From Chryseobacterium jejuense (GTDB taxonomy: Bacteria; Bacteroidota; Bacteroidia; Flavobacteriales; Weeksellaceae), in assembly GCF_017877355.1 (NCBI RefSeq), contig NZ_JAGIPR010000011.1, forward strand, positions 62,001-126,000: a stretch of 64,000 nt of DNA, read 5' to 3'. Each line of letters begins with the position of its first letter. Position 1 is the first letter of the stretch. Shown piece by piece: positions 31,634 through 40,405 of the stretch. The notes under the pieces were generated by a model. That model did no database searches. It had not been told where the DNA came from and saw only the letters and a list, made by a program, of their open reading frames with translations. A program made the translations under genes and the position numbers.

Positions 31634-34228
31634 ATGAACTTAAACCAATATACTGTAAAATCACAAGAAGCCATCCAGGCAGCACAACAAGTAGCCATGG
31701 AATTTGGCAACCAAAGTATTGAACCTCAACATCTCCTTGAAGGGATCTTTCAGGTGGATGAAAATATATCGCCTTTCCTGTTAAAGAAATCTGAAGCAGA
31801 TGCCACTTTAGTAAGAGAGCGAAACCGTGAAAATTTAGAAAAACTCCCAAAAGTACAGGGAGGAAATATCTATCTATCACAATCGGCAAACAAAGTATTG
31901 CTGGATGCGCCCAACATTGCTAAAAAAATGGGAGACGAATATGTAACGATTGAACATTTATGGTTATCTCTTATAGAAACCAGCTCCGAAGTTTCTCAAA
32001 TGTTGAAAGACATGGGTGTAACCAAGAAATTACTGGAAGGAGCCATTAAAGAATTAAGAAAAGGAAGCAAAGCTACTTCTGCAAGTTCAGAAGAAACTTA
32101 TCAATCCTTAAATAAATATGCGAAAAATTTCAACGAGTTAGCTGCTGAAGGAAAACTGGATCCGGTAATCGGGCGTGATGAAGAGATCAGAAGAGTATTA
32201 CAGATCCTTTCCAGAAGAACCAAAAACAACCCTATCCTTATTGGGGAACCAGGGGTAGGTAAAACGGCTATCGCTGAAGGAATTGCTCACAGAATCATCA
32301 GTGGTGATATTCCTGAAAACCTGATGAATAAAACCTTGTATTCATTGGATATGGGAGCACTGATCGCCGGAGCCAAATACAAAGGTGAGTTTGAAGAGCG
32401 TCTGAAATCTGTAGTAAATGAAGTCATCAAATCTGACGGACAGATTATTCTTTTCATTGATGAGATCCATACTTTAGTAGGTGCCGGAGGTGGTGAAGGA
32501 GCGATGGACGCGGCCAACATTTTGAAACCTGCCCTTGCAAGAGGTGAATTAAGAGCTATTGGGGCTACCACTTTAAATGAGTACCAAAAGTATTTTGAAA
32601 AAGATAAAGCATTGGAAAGACGTTTCCAGAAAGTAATGGTGGAAGAACCGGATACTGAGTCTGCAATCTCTATCCTTCGTGGAATTAAAGATAAATATGA
32701 AGCTCACCATAAAGTAAGAATCAAAGACGAAGCGATTATTGCTGCCGTGGAAATGTCCCAAAGATATATTTCAGACCGATTTTTACCGGATAAAGCAATT
32801 GACCTTATCGACGAGGCTTCTGCTAAACTTAGAATGGAAATCAATTCCAAACCGGAAGAACTTGATGTGTTAGACAGAAAATTAATGCAGTTGGAAATTG
32901 AGTTGGCTGCAATTTCAAGAGAGGGCAACCAAACTAAAATAGACCATTTAAAAGAAGACATCTCGAAGATTTCTGAACAGAGAAATGAGATTAATGCCAA
33001 ATGGCTGAAAGAAAAACAGAAAAGTGAAGATCTTACCCAGATTAAAAAAGATATTGAATCTCTGAAGTTAGAAGCAGAAAGAGCTTCCAGAGCTGGAGAT
33101 TATGCCAAAGTAGCGGAAATCCAATACGGAAAACTTCGTGAAAAAGAAGATGAACTGGCAAAGCTTGAACTTGAAATGCAAAATCATCAGAATGAGCTTA
33201 TCAAAGAGGAAGTAACCTCTGAAAATATATCTGAAGTGATCGCAAAATGGACAGGTATTCCTGTAACCAAGTTATTACAGTCTGAAAGAGACAAATTATT
33301 GAATCTGGAAGCAGAACTCCACCACAGAGTTGTTGGTCAGGATGAAGCGATTGAGGCTGTAGCAGATGCCATCAGAAGGAACAGAGCAGGATTGAGTGAT
33401 GATAAAAAACCAATTGGGTCTTTCTTATTCTTAGGAACAACCGGTGTTGGTAAAACGGAGCTTGCAAAGGCATTGGCAGAATTCTTGTTTGATGACGAAA
33501 ATAACATGACCCGAATTGATATGAGTGAATATCAGGAACGTCACAGTGTTTCCAGATTGGTAGGTGCGCCTCCGGGATATGTTGGATATGATGAAGGCGG
33601 ACAATTGACTGAAGCAGTAAGAAGAAGGCCTTATTCCGTGGTTCTTTTGGATGAGATTGAAAAAGCTCACCCGGATGTTTTCAATACTCTGCTACAGGTT
33701 TTAGATGATGGTCGTTTAACAGATAACAAAGGCCGTGTAGTGAATTTCAAAAATTCTATCATCATTATGACTTCGAATTTAGGCTCACACCTGATTCAGG
33801 AGAATTTTGAAAATTTAACTGAGGAAAACCAGGATGAGATTGTGGATAAAACCAAAGATGAAGTTTTTGATTTATTGAAACAAACATTACGTCCGGAATT
33901 CCTGAACAGAATTGATGAGATTGTACTCTTCCAACCTTTGAGAAAGAAAGAGATTGGAAAAATCGTTCAGTTTCAATTGAGAGGGTTTAATGAGATGTTA
34001 GCAAAACGTAACATCATCATGACTTTCACTCAGGATGCGGTAGATTATCTGATGGAAAAAGGATATGATCCGGCATTTGGAGCAAGACCTCTAAAAAGAG
34101 TAATTCAACAGGAAGTATTAAATAAACTGTCTAAAGAAATCCTTGCAGGAAATGTAAATGATGGTGACAGAATTACCCTGGATTACTTTGTAGAAACAGG
34201 ATTAGTATTCAGACCTACTGAACAATAA
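31634..34228 (+). CDS. clpB: ATP-dependent disaggregase ClpB
   Basis: 864 residues, the normal length. N-terminal double Clp repeat (1-145); first AAA+ module with Walker A GEPGVGKTAIAEG near residue 204 and FIDEIHTLVGAGG; the long middle coiled coil at ~400-530, which distinguishes ClpB from ClpA/ClpC; second AAA+ module with Walker A GTTGVGKTELAKA near 602 and LLDEIEKAHPDVFN. With DnaK it extracts proteins from aggregates after heat stress. It is monocistronic, followed by a strong terminator. Confidence 0.97.
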   Translation: MNLNQYTVKSQEAIQAAQQVAMEFGNQSIEPQHLLEGIFQVDENISPFLLKKSEADATLVRERNRENLEKLPKVQGGNIYLSQSANKVLLDAPNIAKKMGDEYVTIEHLWLSLIETSSEVSQMLKDMGVTKKLLEGAIKELRKGSKATSASSEETYQSLNKYAKNFNELAAEGKLDPVIGRDEEIRRVLQILSRRTKNNPILIGEPGVGKTAIAEGIAHRIISGDIPENLMNKTLYSLDMGALIAGAKYKGEFEERLKSVVNEVIKSDGQIILFIDEIHTLVGAGGGEGAMDAANILKPALARGELRAIGATTLNEYQKYFEKDKALERRFQKVMVEEPDTESAISILRGIKDKYEAHHKVRIKDEAIIAAVEMSQRYISDRFLPDKAIDLIDEASAKLRMEINSKPEELDVLDRKLMQLEIELAAISREGNQTKIDHLKEDISKISEQRNEINAKWLKEKQKSEDLTQIKKDIESLKLEAERASRAGDYAKVAEIQYGKLREKEDELAKLELEMQNHQNELIKEEVTSENISEVIAKWTGIPVTKLLQSERDKLLNLEAELHHRVVGQDEAIEAVADAIRRNRAGLSDDKKPIGSFLFLGTTGVGKTELAKALAEFLFDDENNMTRIDMSEYQERHSVSRLVGAPPGYVGYDEGGQLTEAVRRRPYSVVLLDEIEKAHPDVFNTLLQVLDDGRLTDNKGRVVNFKNSIIIMTSNLGSHLIQENFENLTEENQDEIVDKTKDEVFDLLKQTLRPEFLNRIDEIVLFQPLRKKEIGKIVQFQLRGFNEMLAKRNIIMTFTQDAVDYLMEKGYDPAFGARPLKRVIQQEVLNKLSKEILAGNVNDGDRITLDYFVETGLVFRPTEQ

Positions 34229-34273
34229 AAGAATAAAGTAGTTTTTTTTCATATACATTAATTTTTGTAAATG

Positions 34274-34307
34274 AGTGCTGTAGAGAAATCTGCGGCACTT
34301 ATTTTTT
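34274..34307 (+). terminator. clpB terminator
   Basis: An 11-bp stem with two G-U pairs (34274-34284 with 34289-34299), a GAAA tetraloop and a following T6 run. Confidence 0.85.
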
Positions 34308-34553
34308 GTATAAGAACTTTTACACAAATTGTTTATTACAAATAATAATTTTCAAGCAATTGCTGATTATTCAAAAAATTATCCTACGTATTAAATATTA
34401 TTAATGTTTTATTTATTATAAAAACATATTTAATATACAAAATAAACATTAAAAACATAAAACAAATGCATTTAACATAAAAAAAATATCAAATTAATAA
34501 ATACTTCATATTAAAATTTACCATACATTCGTTTTATAAAAAAAACGAGATTT
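34308..34553. other. AT-rich upstream region of the first M43 gene
   Basis: About 245 bases of very AT-rich DNA with many TTAATA/AAACAT steps. A possible -7 element TACATTCG lies near 34524. No gene is visible. Confidence 0.4.
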
Positions 34554-35558
34554 ATGAAAAAAACAATTTTAGGTGTTTTGATTACACTTTTAGTATCCTG
34601 TAATAGTAATGAAACCGAAAACATTACCCCAGAAAACACAAACGTGGAAGAAGTCAATACAACAGCAGGCAAAGAAGCCTTTTGCGGTTCTGATATTCTA
34701 AGACAGAAACATCTTGCAGAAGACCCTTCCGCTATGCAGCGAATGCTTCAGATAGAAAGCCAGACCGCTAACTATATTGAGCAGAAAAAAATGGGTAAAG
34801 TTTTGGCAGATGGAAGTATAGAAATTCCGGTGATCTTTAATGTTCTTTACACAAAGGCTGCCAACAATGTATCAGATGCCAGAATAAATTCTCAAATTGA
34901 TGTACTTAATAAAGCTTTTGCATCTAGTCATGTCGATATTTCTAAGATTCCTACCGAATTTCAGCCAGTGAATGCGGGAGATACCAAAATTAAATTCAGA
35001 CTGGCTGGCATTAACAGAAAATCAACAAAAACTTCCAGATGGGCACCAGATGATAAAATGAAAAAAGCATCTACAGGAGGGATGGACTCTACCGATCCTA
35101 ACAACTATTTAAATATTTGGGTTGTAGATTATATGCCTTATCAGTCCGGATACGTCTTAGGATACGCCACTTTTCCGGAAGATGCAGGACTTTGGAATGA
35201 TGGTGTTGTTATGATGGATGATTATGTAGGAGAAGGAGGTCCGGACCCAACCCATAACCAAGGAAGAGTTACAGTACATGAGGTAGGACATTATTTAAAT
35301 CTAAGACATATTTGGGGGGATGCGAACTGTGGAAATGACTTTGTGGATGACACCCCTCAACAGATCACCAAACATTCCGGCGTACCATCCTATCCTAGAT
35401 ATGAGACTTGTGGTGGAGTTTCACGTTCTGTCATGTTTATGAACTATATGGATTACTCAGATGAAACAACGCTATTCATGTTTACACAACAACAAAATAA
35501 CAGAATGCAAGCTGCAATTTCTGCATCCGGTCCCCGAGCAGGATTACGAGTTTTATAA
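34554..35558 (+). CDS. M43 metalloprotease lipoprotein 1
   Basis: 334 residues. Lipoprotein signal MKKTILGVLITLLVSCNSN. The pappalysin/cytophagalysin (M43) zinc motif HEVGHYLNLRHIWGD starts at His242; further cysteines and the Met-turn MFMNYMDYSD follow near 296, and the protein ends GPRAGLRVL without a T9SS domain. Likely a membrane-anchored, surface or periplasmic endopeptidase. It is one of three related genes in 7 kb; it is the most diverged in the N-terminus and upstream DNA. Confidence 0.9.
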   Translation: MKKTILGVLITLLVSCNSNETENITPENTNVEEVNTTAGKEAFCGSDILRQKHLAEDPSAMQRMLQIESQTANYIEQKKMGKVLADGSIEIPVIFNVLYTKAANNVSDARINSQIDVLNKAFASSHVDISKIPTEFQPVNAGDTKIKFRLAGINRKSTKTSRWAPDDKMKKASTGGMDSTDPNNYLNIWVVDYMPYQSGYVLGYATFPEDAGLWNDGVVMMDDYVGEGGPDPTHNQGRVTVHEVGHYLNLRHIWGDANCGNDFVDDTPQQITKHSGVPSYPRYETCGGVSRSVMFMNYMDYSDETTLFMFTQQQNNRMQAAISASGPRAGLRVL

Positions 35559-35573
35559 GATTATCAAAAATTT

Positions 35574-35609
35574 AAAAAAAGATCGCTTTCCTCAAGCGGT
35601 CTTTTTTTT
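35574..35609 (+). terminator. Terminator of M43 gene 1
   Basis: A7GATCGCTT pairs with AAGCGGTCT8 (one G-T pair), 5-base loop, T-run of nine or more. Confidence 0.8.
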
Positions 35610-35734
35610 TAAAAGCATGCTCATAAATCCATCATAAGAAGTATTAGTATCTCAAAAGAAATACTAAATGATAAATATTTCTTTATAACGTGAAATACAT
35701 TATCTTTACCTTACAAATTAATAACAAAATCAGT

Positions 35735-35887
35735 ATGAAAAAGTTAAAAAGACAGGAATTAAAGAAAATTGAAGGCGGAGTACTTCCTCCAATGATTGCA
35801 TGTGATGAGTTCTGGAACTGTCCTACCGGCCTTTGCTGTACTGCAGGATTGGTCTGCAGGGATCCTAAAAAGTATGGATGCATTTAA
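35735..35887 (+). CDS. Double-glycine bacteriocin-like peptide
   Basis: 50 residues from the ATG at 35735; the longer frame to 35690 runs through the promoter region. The leader MKKLKRQELKKIEGG ends in a classical GG processing site. The core has FWNCPTGLCCTAGLVC and ends DPKKYGCI, with six cysteines counting the first CDE. The core motif WNC…P.G.CC..G is shared with the peptide at 13507-13668. A 'bacteriocin-like protein' of this type is common in Chryseobacterium; activity is not established. It has its own terminator. Confidence 0.75.
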   Translation: MKKLKRQELKKIEGGVLPPMIACDEFWNCPTGLCCTAGLVCRDPKKYGCI

Positions 35888-35891
35888 CTAT

Positions 35892-35918
35892 AAACGGAGA
35901 ATTTTTCTCCGTTTTTTA
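35892..35918 (+). terminator. Terminator of the bacteriocin-like gene
   Basis: AAACGGAGAA (35892-35901) pairs with TTCTCCGTTT (35905-35914), then T-run. Confidence 0.75.
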
Positions 35919-36081
35919 TGTCCTATAACTTTAGTTTTATCTTATCTTTTTTTTAATTAGGAAGCAATCCGTAAAAACACGGTAAAAATAACAGTATAAT
36001 TCCCTATTCCCTATTCTATTTACTCCCATATTTTTTTACGAAATTTGCGGAAACACGGATGCTCTATTATAAAACTAAGTT

Positions 36082-36600
36082 ATGAAAACAGAATCTACTA
36101 ATGAACACGAGCCTTCAGGCTCAGGAGCAATGTCAAATGATCTTATCAAAGCTCTTATTGACAATTACCGCCAAAACCAAATGATTGCCATTAATGAAAC
36201 TATGGGAATAACAGATTCCAACTCCATATGGTTTGATCTTACCAAGTTGAAAAACTTCATTAACCAATTAGAACACGAAGCCCGAAAAATGAATTCTGAA
36301 TGTACTGAGGAAGATTTAGGGGTCAGGTTTTATTACGCCGCCTATCCGAAAATCGAGAATTGGGACATCATGGAAAGCCATCCCGTTCCCCAGGAGTATT
36401 CCGAAAGACACACCCTCATAATGGTCCCTACATTGAAAAAAGAAAATGAAGACGGAGAAATTATACATTTCGACTTCAACTCATTACCAAATAATAAACT
36501 GAGAAACCTTACACTCAATGCACGTGGCCCAAAACCTGGAGGCATCGGAGAAAATCAGGGAACCTTATCACCTCCGGCAAGCTCAATGGGAATGCTTTAG
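36082..36600 (+). CDS. Hypothetical protein heading a two-component operon
   Basis: 172 residues, no signal peptide. The middle (SIWFDLTKLKNFINQLEHEA … EEDLGVRFYYAAYPKI) looks like an alpha/beta domain, and the C-terminus is low-complexity (GGIGENQGTLSPPASSMG). It is 28 bases before a membrane protein gene that overlaps a histidine kinase gene, so the four genes likely form one operon. No known family is assigned. Confidence 0.65.
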   Translation: MKTESTNEHEPSGSGAMSNDLIKALIDNYRQNQMIAINETMGITDSNSIWFDLTKLKNFINQLEHEARKMNSECTEEDLGVRFYYAAYPKIENWDIMESHPVPQEYSERHTLIMVPTLKKENEDGEIIHFDFNSLPNNKLRNLTLNARGPKPGGIGENQGTLSPPASSMGML

Positions 36601-36628
36601 TATTAATTAAAAGAACTTATTATAAACT

Positions 36629-37273
36629 ATGACTGAATTCCAAAGGTTTTTCTCACAATTTATGTATACTGGAGAGGCTATTGCTGCTTTAGTATCCATT
36701 ATTTATTTTAACCGTGAAAAAAAACTGCATTGGAAACTTTTCGCTTTGTATCTTATTGCTATTTTCCTATGTGAATCTTCTGTGAAGTGGGCAGAGGAGA
36801 AGCTTCGTATCGATAGAATTATTTTTTACAACTATTTTGTAATGCCATTGCAGTTTATTTTCTTTTATTGGTTATATGCAATAAAATCTCTGAAGAAACC
36901 CAAACTATTCTACATCTTTTCTTTTCTATATTTTGCTGCTTTTATTCCACAACTTTCACTTTTTGTAGAAAGAAAAGTTGTTTATGCTCTCAATTATACT
37001 TTAGGTTGTATATTTTTGATGGTTCTGGTAGTTATGGAATATTATAAACAAGTCAATTCAACGGAAATCCTAAAATTCAGTACCAACAGAATGTTTTATA
37101 TCAATCTGGGTAATACTCTTTTTTATATAGGAACACTCCCGTTTATGACCTTCATGTCTCTTCTTTGGGAATACAGAGATATATGGGATCTATATTTTGC
37201 TTATTTTCAGATTTCCGGAACTATCATGTATATTTTATTTGCAAGTGCATTTATATGGGGAAAGCAGAATTAA
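36629..37273 (+). CDS. Multi-span membrane protein coupled to a histidine kinase
   Basis: 214 residues with about seven hydrophobic segments (for example ALYLIAIFLCES, NYFVMPLQFIFFYWLY, FASAFIWGKQ). There is no soluble catalytic part. Its last 19 bases overlap the start of the kinase gene (ATG at 37255), indicating translational coupling. It could be the sensing module of the kinase, encoded separately; this is inference. Confidence 0.7.
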   Translation: MTEFQRFFSQFMYTGEAIAALVSIIYFNREKKLHWKLFALYLIAIFLCESSVKWAEEKLRIDRIIFYNYFVMPLQFIFFYWLYAIKSLKKPKLFYIFSFLYFAAFIPQLSLFVERKVVYALNYTLGCIFLMVLVVMEYYKQVNSTEILKFSTNRMFYINLGNTLFYIGTLPFMTFMSLLWEYRDIWDLYFAYFQISGTIMYILFASAFIWGKQN

Positions 37274-38040
37274 TAATTACGATCATTCTTTTTAATACAT
37301 TCTTTGTAATGTTTGCCGTTGCTGTGGCCATCTACATCAGAAACTACAGGCAGCGCAAGAAAGAATACCTTAATGAGATGGAAATGAAAAACGAAATTCA
37401 CCAGAGAGAACTCCTCTCTACCCAGCTGGAGATCCAGCAGGCCACCATGCAGCAAATTGGAAGAGAACTACATGACAATATCGGACAAAAGTTGACTTTG
37501 GTGAGTTTATATGTTCAGCAAATGCTTTATGAGAACAAGGTTCCAGAAGCCAGCGAGAGAATTGACCAGGTTTCACAGATTATCAACCAATCTCTGCAGG
37601 ATTTGCGTAGCCTTTCAAAAACATTAACAGATGACAACATCAGCCAAAAGGAAATTGTAACGTTGATACAGGAGGAGGTTGATAATACCAATTCATTGAA
37701 AAGATGTCTTATCAGTTTTGAACATAATTTTGAACATTTGGATCTGGGTTTTGTCCATAAAAATCTATTGCTGAGAATCACTCAGGAGTTTATCCAGAAC
37801 AGCATAAAACACTCTCAATGCAAAAATATTTTCATCAGTTTAAATACTTCCGAAAACTTACTTTGGGAACTCACCATCCGTGATGACGGAATCGGATTTG
37901 ATACCACCCAGACAAAATCTAATGGGATTGGTCTCACCAATATGAAAAACAGAGCTGAAATCATTGGTGCCGATTTCCTTCTTGAGAGCGAAAAAAATGC
38001 AGGCACCCAACTCAATATTACCTTAAAAAAACAGCCATGA
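37255..38040 (+). CDS. NarL-type sensor histidine kinase
   Basis: 261 residues from the ATG at 37255 (MGKAELIITIILFNTFFVM). One membrane segment, a coiled coil, then the HisKA_3 H-box QQIGRELHDNIGQKLTLVSL and the ATPase motifs ITQEFIQNSIKHSQ (N box), IRDDGIGFD (G1) and GIGLTNMKNRAEIIGA (G2). With only one membrane helix it has little sensor of its own. It overlaps the upstream membrane protein and the downstream response regulator. Confidence 0.9.
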   Translation: MGKAELIITIILFNTFFVMFAVAVAIYIRNYRQRKKEYLNEMEMKNEIHQRELLSTQLEIQQATMQQIGRELHDNIGQKLTLVSLYVQQMLYENKVPEASERIDQVSQIINQSLQDLRSLSKTLTDDNISQKEIVTLIQEEVDNTNSLKRCLISFEHNFEHLDLGFVHKNLLLRITQEFIQNSIKHSQCKNIFISLNTSENLLWELTIRDDGIGFDTTQTKSNGIGLTNMKNRAEIIGADFLLESEKNAGTQLNITLKKQP

Positions 38041-38675
38041 AAAAAACAATTGTAATTGTTGACGACCATATACTTATTGCAAAAGCCCTTGAAGGGATTA
38101 TTGGTAACTTCAGTGAGTTTGAAGTAATCTATGTCTGTGAAAGCGGCAAAGATCTGATTCAAAAATTTGAAGAAGGAAACACAATTCCTGAAATCATTCT
38201 TATGGATGTCAGTATGCCGATTATGGATGGTTTTGAAACTGCTGCCTGGGTTACCAAAAATCATCCGGAAATCAAAGTTATGGCACTCAGCATGCAAGGT
38301 GATGATAACAGTGTTATTAAAATGATTAAAAATGGTGCAAAAGGATATCTTTTAAAAAACACCCATCCAAAAGATTTGGAAATAGCACTTACTAGATTAA
38401 ATACAGATGGTTTCTATTATCCTGAATGGGCCTCAAAGATTATATTCTCCAATCTCAATAAAAATGACATAGAAACTACTGTAAAAATCTCCGAACGGGA
38501 AAAAGAATTTCTCAAATACACAGTAACAGAACTGAGTTATAAAGAAATTGCAGACAGAATGTGCTGCAGTCCCAGAACAGTAGAAAGCTACCGTGACCAA
38601 TTATGTGAAAAACTGGATTTAAAAACCCGAGTAGGCCTGGCTGTTTTCGCTATTAAGAATGGCTTTGCAAACTAA
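38037..38675 (+). CDS. NarL/FixJ-family response regulator
   Basis: 212 residues. Receiver domain with TIVIVDDHILIAKALEGI, phosphoacceptor Asp in ILMDVSMPIMDG and Lys in GYLLKNTHPKD; C-terminal LuxR helix-turn-helix with TELSYKEIADRMCCSPRTVE. Its start overlaps the kinase stop by 4 bases. Targets are unknown; the neighbouring M43 genes are one possibility. Confidence 0.92.
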   Translation: MKKTIVIVDDHILIAKALEGIIGNFSEFEVIYVCESGKDLIQKFEEGNTIPEIILMDVSMPIMDGFETAAWVTKNHPEIKVMALSMQGDDNSVIKMIKNGAKGYLLKNTHPKDLEIALTRLNTDGFYYPEWASKIIFSNLNKNDIETTVKISEREKEFLKYTVTELSYKEIADRMCCSPRTVESYRDQLCEKLDLKTRVGLAVFAIKNGFAN

Positions 38676-38860
38676 TTCAAAGTAAAAATTTTTCTTTCAA
38701 ACAATTTAATAGATTTATTATTTACACACAAAAACACAAAACAAATAAAATTTCAAAGCTATTCATTGAATTATCAAAAATATAACATTTAACCAAAACA
38801 CATGCGATATAATTAAACTAATAAACTAATAAGTGTTAATTTAATAAAAAAATTAAATAA

Positions 38861-38904
38861 TAGTTTGCATATTAATTCCAAATAATATAATTTCACATCC
38901 TCAA
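38861..38904 (+). promoter_or_regulatory. Conserved upstream block of M43 gene 2
   Basis: 44 bases that match 40341-40384 with five differences, at comparable distance before the start codons. The block begins TAGTTTGCAT and includes AATAATATAATTTCACAT. It probably contains the promoter duplicated with the gene. Confidence 0.55.
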
Positions 38905-38920
38905 TTTTAAAAATATTGAT

Positions 38921-39925
38921 ATGAAAAAACTACTTTTTGGAGCTCTTATGCTCGGTCTAATGACAGCATGTAACAATGATAACGTTACCAATCAAAATGA
39001 AGCTCCAGCTGAAGAGCCAGCACTGGCTGCCGGATTAGCACAAAGAGGATGTGCTTCCGAAGAAATAAGACAGGAGGCCTTGAAAAACAATCCTGAACTC
39101 AAACAAAGATTTGCTGATTTGGAAATCAACACAGAAAACTTTGCCAAGAATGTGCAATTTGGAAAAGTTCTTGCTGACGGTAGCGTAGAAATCCCTGTAG
39201 TGGTAAATGTAATCTATAAAACTACTGCAGAAAACGTTTCTGATGCAAGAATAGCTGAACAAATTGCAGTATTAAATGCTGATTATTCAGGTACAAACAG
39301 TGATGCCAGTAAAATCCCTTCTGAATTCACATCGGTAAGTTCGGGCGACACAAAAGTAAAATTCAGACTGGTAAATACGGTTAGAAAATCTACTTCCAAG
39401 ACAAGTTGGGCTACCAATGATGACATGAAAAAAGCATCTAAAGGAGGTATTGATGCAACTAATCCTACCAATTATTTAAATATCTGGATCGTAGGAAAAA
39501 TGACAAGCCAGGGCCGTACCATTCTTGGATACGCTACATTCCCAGAATCTGCAGGATTATGGAATGACGGCGTTGTCATTGGAGCACCATATTTTGGTAA
39601 AACAGGAGCTTCTTCACCGTTCAACCTGGGAAGAACAGCAACGCATGAGGTAGGACACTACTTAAACCTAAGACATATCTGGGGAGATGCTAATTGTGGA
39701 AATGACCTTGTAAGTGATACCCCTACACAAACAACAGCCAATTATGGAAAACCTACATACCCTTTATACAACACATGTAGCGGAGTACAAAGATCTGTAA
39801 TGTTTATGAACTATATGGATTATGTAGATGATGGAGCTATGTTTATGTTCTCCGCGGGACAAAAAACAAGAATGCAGTCTGTGGTTGCAGCTTCAGGTGC
39901 AAGAGCAGGATTAAGAGTTTACTAG
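38921..39925 (+). CDS. M43 metalloprotease lipoprotein 2
   Basis: 334 residues. Lipoprotein signal MKKLLFGALMLGLMTACNND. HEVGHYLNLRHIWGD starts at His242 and the Met-turn MFMNYMDYVDD follows. It is very similar to gene 3 (40406) in signal, promoter block and catalytic core, indicating a tandem duplication. Expected to be a cell-surface or periplasmic zinc endopeptidase. Confidence 0.9.
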   Translation: MKKLLFGALMLGLMTACNNDNVTNQNEAPAEEPALAAGLAQRGCASEEIRQEALKNNPELKQRFADLEINTENFAKNVQFGKVLADGSVEIPVVVNVIYKTTAENVSDARIAEQIAVLNADYSGTNSDASKIPSEFTSVSSGDTKVKFRLVNTVRKSTSKTSWATNDDMKKASKGGIDATNPTNYLNIWIVGKMTSQGRTILGYATFPESAGLWNDGVVIGAPYFGKTGASSPFNLGRTATHEVGHYLNLRHIWGDANCGNDLVSDTPTQTTANYGKPTYPLYNTCSGVQRSVMFMNYMDYVDDGAMFMFSAGQKTRMQSVVAASGARAGLRVY

Positions 39926-39951
39926 TAAAAAATACAGTTATTAAATATTTA

Positions 39952-39984
39952 AAAATCTATCTCAAATTGAGATAGATTTTTTTT
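39952..39984 (+). terminator. Terminator of M43 gene 2
   Basis: AAAATCTATCTCAA (39952-39965) pairs with TTGAGATAGATTTT (39967-39980), followed by more T. The loop must open a few terminal pairs. Confidence 0.75.
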
Positions 39985-40340
39985 GCCTCTACTCTCCTCT
40001 TACATTCAGAAATATTATTGTATTTATCAACTGATTTTTCAAACTAGAAATAACGGAAGCATTATTCTTTTTTATTCCGGACATATAATCATTGGGAAAA
40101 AGCAAAAAATCTGAAGCTGTCACCATTCTTTTAATGATCGTTTCGAGGACTGATTTAGTGTTAAAAATATTCTACAAACAATAAAAAAGCATAAAAATAT
40201 TTTCACCCCTAAATACACTTAGGCGTGAAATATAAAACAATTAATTAAAAATAATTAAAATTCAAAACAATACCAATTATATTATCATATACATAAGTAA
40301 AACGACCATTAAATAAACATTTATTAATTATTTCGTTAAA

Positions 40341-40384
40341 TAATTTGCATATCAATTTTAAATAATATAATTTCACATTCTCAA
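40341..40384 (+). promoter_or_regulatory. Conserved upstream block of M43 gene 3
   Basis: Copy of 38861-38904 (39 of 44 positions identical), starting TAATTTGCAT, 22 bases before the ATG of gene 3. Confidence 0.55.
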
Positions 40385-40405
40385 CCACAATTATATTATA
40401 ACGAT

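Larger units (their letters stand above)
39926..40405. other. 480-bp intergenic region between M43 genes 2 and 3
   Basis: The region starts with the terminator of gene 2 (39952-39980), contains a weak hairpin TTTCAC…GTGAAA at 40200-40232, and ends with the conserved promoter block (40341-40384). No open frame of note was seen. Confidence 0.5.
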
